A DNA stretch of 64,000 nucleotides, from positions 269,510 to 333,509 of the forward strand of contig AOLX01000023.1 of the NCBI GenBank assembly GCA_000336895.1, read 5' to 3'. Each line of letters opens with the position of its first letter. Within the stretch, counting starts at the first letter, position 1. The translations under genes were made by a program, and so were the position numbers. The DNA comes from Haloarcula argentinensis DSM 12282 (GTDB lineage: Archaea; Halobacteriota; Halobacteria; Halobacteriales; Haloarculaceae). A model generated the notes under the pieces. The model did not search any database, was not told the origin of the DNA, and was given only the letters and a program-made list of their open reading frames with translations. This document shows positions 62,620 to 64,000 of the stretch, in pieces.

Positions 62620-63048
62620 TCAATTATCGAGATTTCGAGCGATGTCAGACAGCGAGGAGTCCGGTCCGTCGGTCGCTGTATAGACGACGCGCTTGCCCGG
62701 CGTTCGGAGGCCGTACTCGGTTCCGTCGGTGACCACGTCGAGGTGCGCCGAGCCGCCAAGCGAGACATCACTATCGGCGACCCACTCCGCGAGGCGGTTC
62801 GTCCCGTCCCGTTCGCGGGCCAGCCGGCGGTTGTCGGCGACGTGTGAGATTACCGGCTCGCCGTCGAGATTCGTCTCGACGACGGCGTGGTACCGGTCGC
62901 CGTCCAGCGCGAGGCGGACTATGTCGCCGTCGTCGAAATCGAGTTCGTCCGGGAGCACGACTCGCGGTCGGTCGGTTCGACCGACCGACTCGACGGGAGC
63001 GCGATGCGTCTCGACGGTTTCGTGGTCACTGGGAACGCGATCCGGCAC
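62620..63048 (-). CDS. DUF7112-like haloarchaeal protein
   Basis: A 142-residue acidic protein with a beta-rich core: PRVVLPDELDFDDGDIVRLA (AbrB-like beginning), DRYHAVVETNLDGEPVISHV and LRTPGKRVVYTA. It matches the DUF7112 type. The AbrB-like strand pattern could mean DNA binding, but this is weak. It lies 5 bp after the ribosomal protein gene, in the same direction, upstream of cheF. Confidence 0.7.
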   Translation of the reverse strand: MPDRVPSDHETVETHRAPVESVGRTDRPRVVLPDELDFDDGDIVRLALDGDRYHAVVETNLDGEPVISHVADNRRLARERDGTNRLAEWVADSDVSLGGSAHLDVVTDGTEYGLRTPGKRVVYTATDGPDSSLSDIARNLDN

Positions 63049-63053
63049 GTGAC

Positions 63054-63443
63054 TTACTCGTCGTCGTCGCCGAGGAGGTCGGCCACGTCATCGCTGCCGC
63101 GGGCCGTGATCTTCGCGTTGATCTGGCGCGTGTCGTCGCTGACCTCGCGGCCGCGGACGGTGATGCGCTTGCGCTCGCCGTCGGTGGTCGGCTTGAAGCC
63201 GACGCCGCCGTCGGACATGATCTCCTTCGTCGCGACGCCGCGAACGTCAGGTCGCATCGGTCGGCCGGAGGTGTCCGAGCCGCCGGTCAGTTCGAGCGTG
63301 TAGCCGTCGAGGCCGACAGCGCCGCCGTCGACCTCGTCGCCGAGCTCGCGGCCGATGAAGCGGTTTGCGTCCTGTCCGTCAACGTCGATCTGGTAGGTGT
63401 GGCCGTCCTCCGGGTCGGAGACGGCAACCGTGAATTCTGCCAT
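63054..63443 (-). CDS. rps6e: 30S ribosomal protein S6e
   Basis: A 129-residue ribosomal protein eS6. It opens [20 protein letters not shown], with [18 protein letters not shown], and [20 protein letters not shown], the family signature GGxDxxGxPM. The archaeal form lacks the eukaryotic phosphorylated tail. The ATG at 63443 is used rather than an in-frame start at 63455. It is flanked by CheF and a DUF7112 gene. Confidence 0.95.
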   Translation of the reverse strand: MAEFTVAVSDPEDGHTYQIDVDGQDANRFIGRELGDEVDGGAVGLDGYTLELTGGSDTSGRPMRPDVRGVATKEIMSDGGVGFKPTTDGERKRITVRGREVSDDTRQINAKITARGSDDVADLLGDDDE

Positions 63444-63495
63444 ACCTGTTCTCAATCAACCGCGCTTCAAAAACGCGTCGAACCGTCCGTCCCGG

Positions 63496-64000
63496 TCACT
63501 GGTCGGCCATCGCGTCGCTCGCGATCGAGCGGCCACGGGCCTCAAGCTGGACCTCTCGGCGTGTTCGGACCGGTTCGAGGATATCGGCCTCCATCAACCG
63601 GTCGTACACGTCTTCGACTTCCTCAATCTCCATATCGACGAAGTCCGGAATCTTGAACGGTGAGATGCCGGAGTACAGTGCCATCAGCACTTGCGTCTCC
63701 TTGTCGGAGAGGTCCACGTCGTCGGCGATGTTGCGCTGCTCGCCCTGCCGGACGAGCCCCTCGATGAGCGAGACGTGACGCGGCGTCCCCGAAATGTGGG
63801 TCTCGACGCTGGTCCCTTCGATAGTGTGTTCGACCTCCAACAGCGGTCGCTCGTCGCCGCGGATCGTCTTCTCCTTGGACTCGACGGTCCCAACGTCGTC
63901 GATGTCCAGTTCGACGAACGTGCCGCTGGCGATGGCGAGATTGATGCAGTCGCCGTCGAGTTTGAGCCGCCCCTTCTCCCAGCCGCCGTCCTGCACGACG
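63496..64000 (-). CDS. cheF: CheF-like adaptor, N-terminus off right edge
   Basis: The C-terminal ~168 residues of a second CheF-type protein; the reading frame remains open at the right window edge, so the true start is outside. It has ISGTPRHVSLIEGLVRQGEQ, the winged-helix part DKETQVLMALYSGISPFKIP and VEDVYDRLMEADILEPVRTR. Same orientation as the complete CheF at 61641, with rps6e and a DUF7112-like gene between. Probably the two CheF paralogues act together in signal transfer to the archaellum. Confidence 0.82.
   Translation of the reverse strand, partial: VVQDGGWEKGRLKLDGDCINLAIASGTFVELDIDDVGTVESKEKTIRGDERPLLEVEHTIEGTSVETHISGTPRHVSLIEGLVRQGEQRNIADDVDLSDKETQVLMALYSGISPFKIPDFVDMEIEEVEDVYDRLMEADILEPVRTRREVQLEARGRSIASDAMADQ

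Overview
The window is chromosomal DNA from a haloarchaeon, most likely Haloarcula or a close relative. The evidence is an acidic proteome with few Lys residues, high G+C outside the first ~6 kb, TATA-like boxes ~25-30 bp before many starts with few Shine-Dalgarno sites, and haloarchaeal families (RdfA, CheF, HVO_0476- and Hvo_1808-type proteins, PhiH1-repressor-like regulators, Tat lipoproteins). The genus is an inference from gene content, not from a marker gene. I found no rRNA, tRNA or CRISPR array.

Positions 1 to about 6,350 look like one end of an integrated element (provirus or integrative plasmid). It is visibly more A+T-rich in 1,050-5,000. It carries a translationally coupled cassette of small membrane/exported proteins running off the left edge, a type IV pilin-like protein, a small regulator-like protein, an EVE-domain/PD-(D/E)XK nuclease fusion convergent with a MazG-like nucleotide pyrophosphohydrolase, two winged-helix regulators (one PhiH1-repressor-like), and a Cys-pair mini-protein overlapping a tyrosine recombinase that marks the right end. 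The EVE-nuclease plus nucleotide pyrophosphohydrolase pair is the best candidate for an undescribed defence system.

From ~6,490 on the DNA is ordinary core genome in short runs. 6.5-9.6 kb: NikR and a NikMNQO nickel/cobalt ECF importer with a well-formed NikR operator. 9.6-16.9 kb: CoaD, a VOC dioxygenase-like protein, a hydrolase-membrane fusion, quinol-type nitric oxide reductase and a PEBP lipoprotein. 17-25.7 kb: zinc-finger and winged-helix regulators, a UvrD-like helicase, a divergent Rnl3 RNA ligase/HARP RNase P pair, type II GAPDH and an aminopeptidase-like protein. 25.8-31.1 kb: HVO_0476, two Pcm-like methyltransferases, a HerA-like ATPase and two CrcB fluoride channel subunits. 31.4-34.1 kb: an archaeal SMC-like protein followed by rod-determining factor RdfA, a cell-shape module.

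34.2-48.8 kb holds a class V aminotransferase, a NUDIX-eIF2B-like fusion, an MBL protein, a site-2 protease with CBS domains, a ZIP transporter, NAD-salvage genes (nicotinate phosphoribosyltransferase and nicotinamidase) flanking two tandem Hvo_1808-like HExxH lipoproteins, an M23-like protein, a striking five-hairpin intergenic segment, a lipoate ligase-like protein and dihydroorotase. 49.1-55.6 kb is a complete dipeptide/oligopeptide ABC importer whose two ATPases are fused. 55.7-64 kb has small haloarchaeal families, three universal stress proteins, a DHH phosphoesterase, a dUTPase/dCTP-deaminase-like protein, and two CheF adaptors around a DUF7112-type gene and ribosomal protein S6e; the last CheF runs off the right edge.
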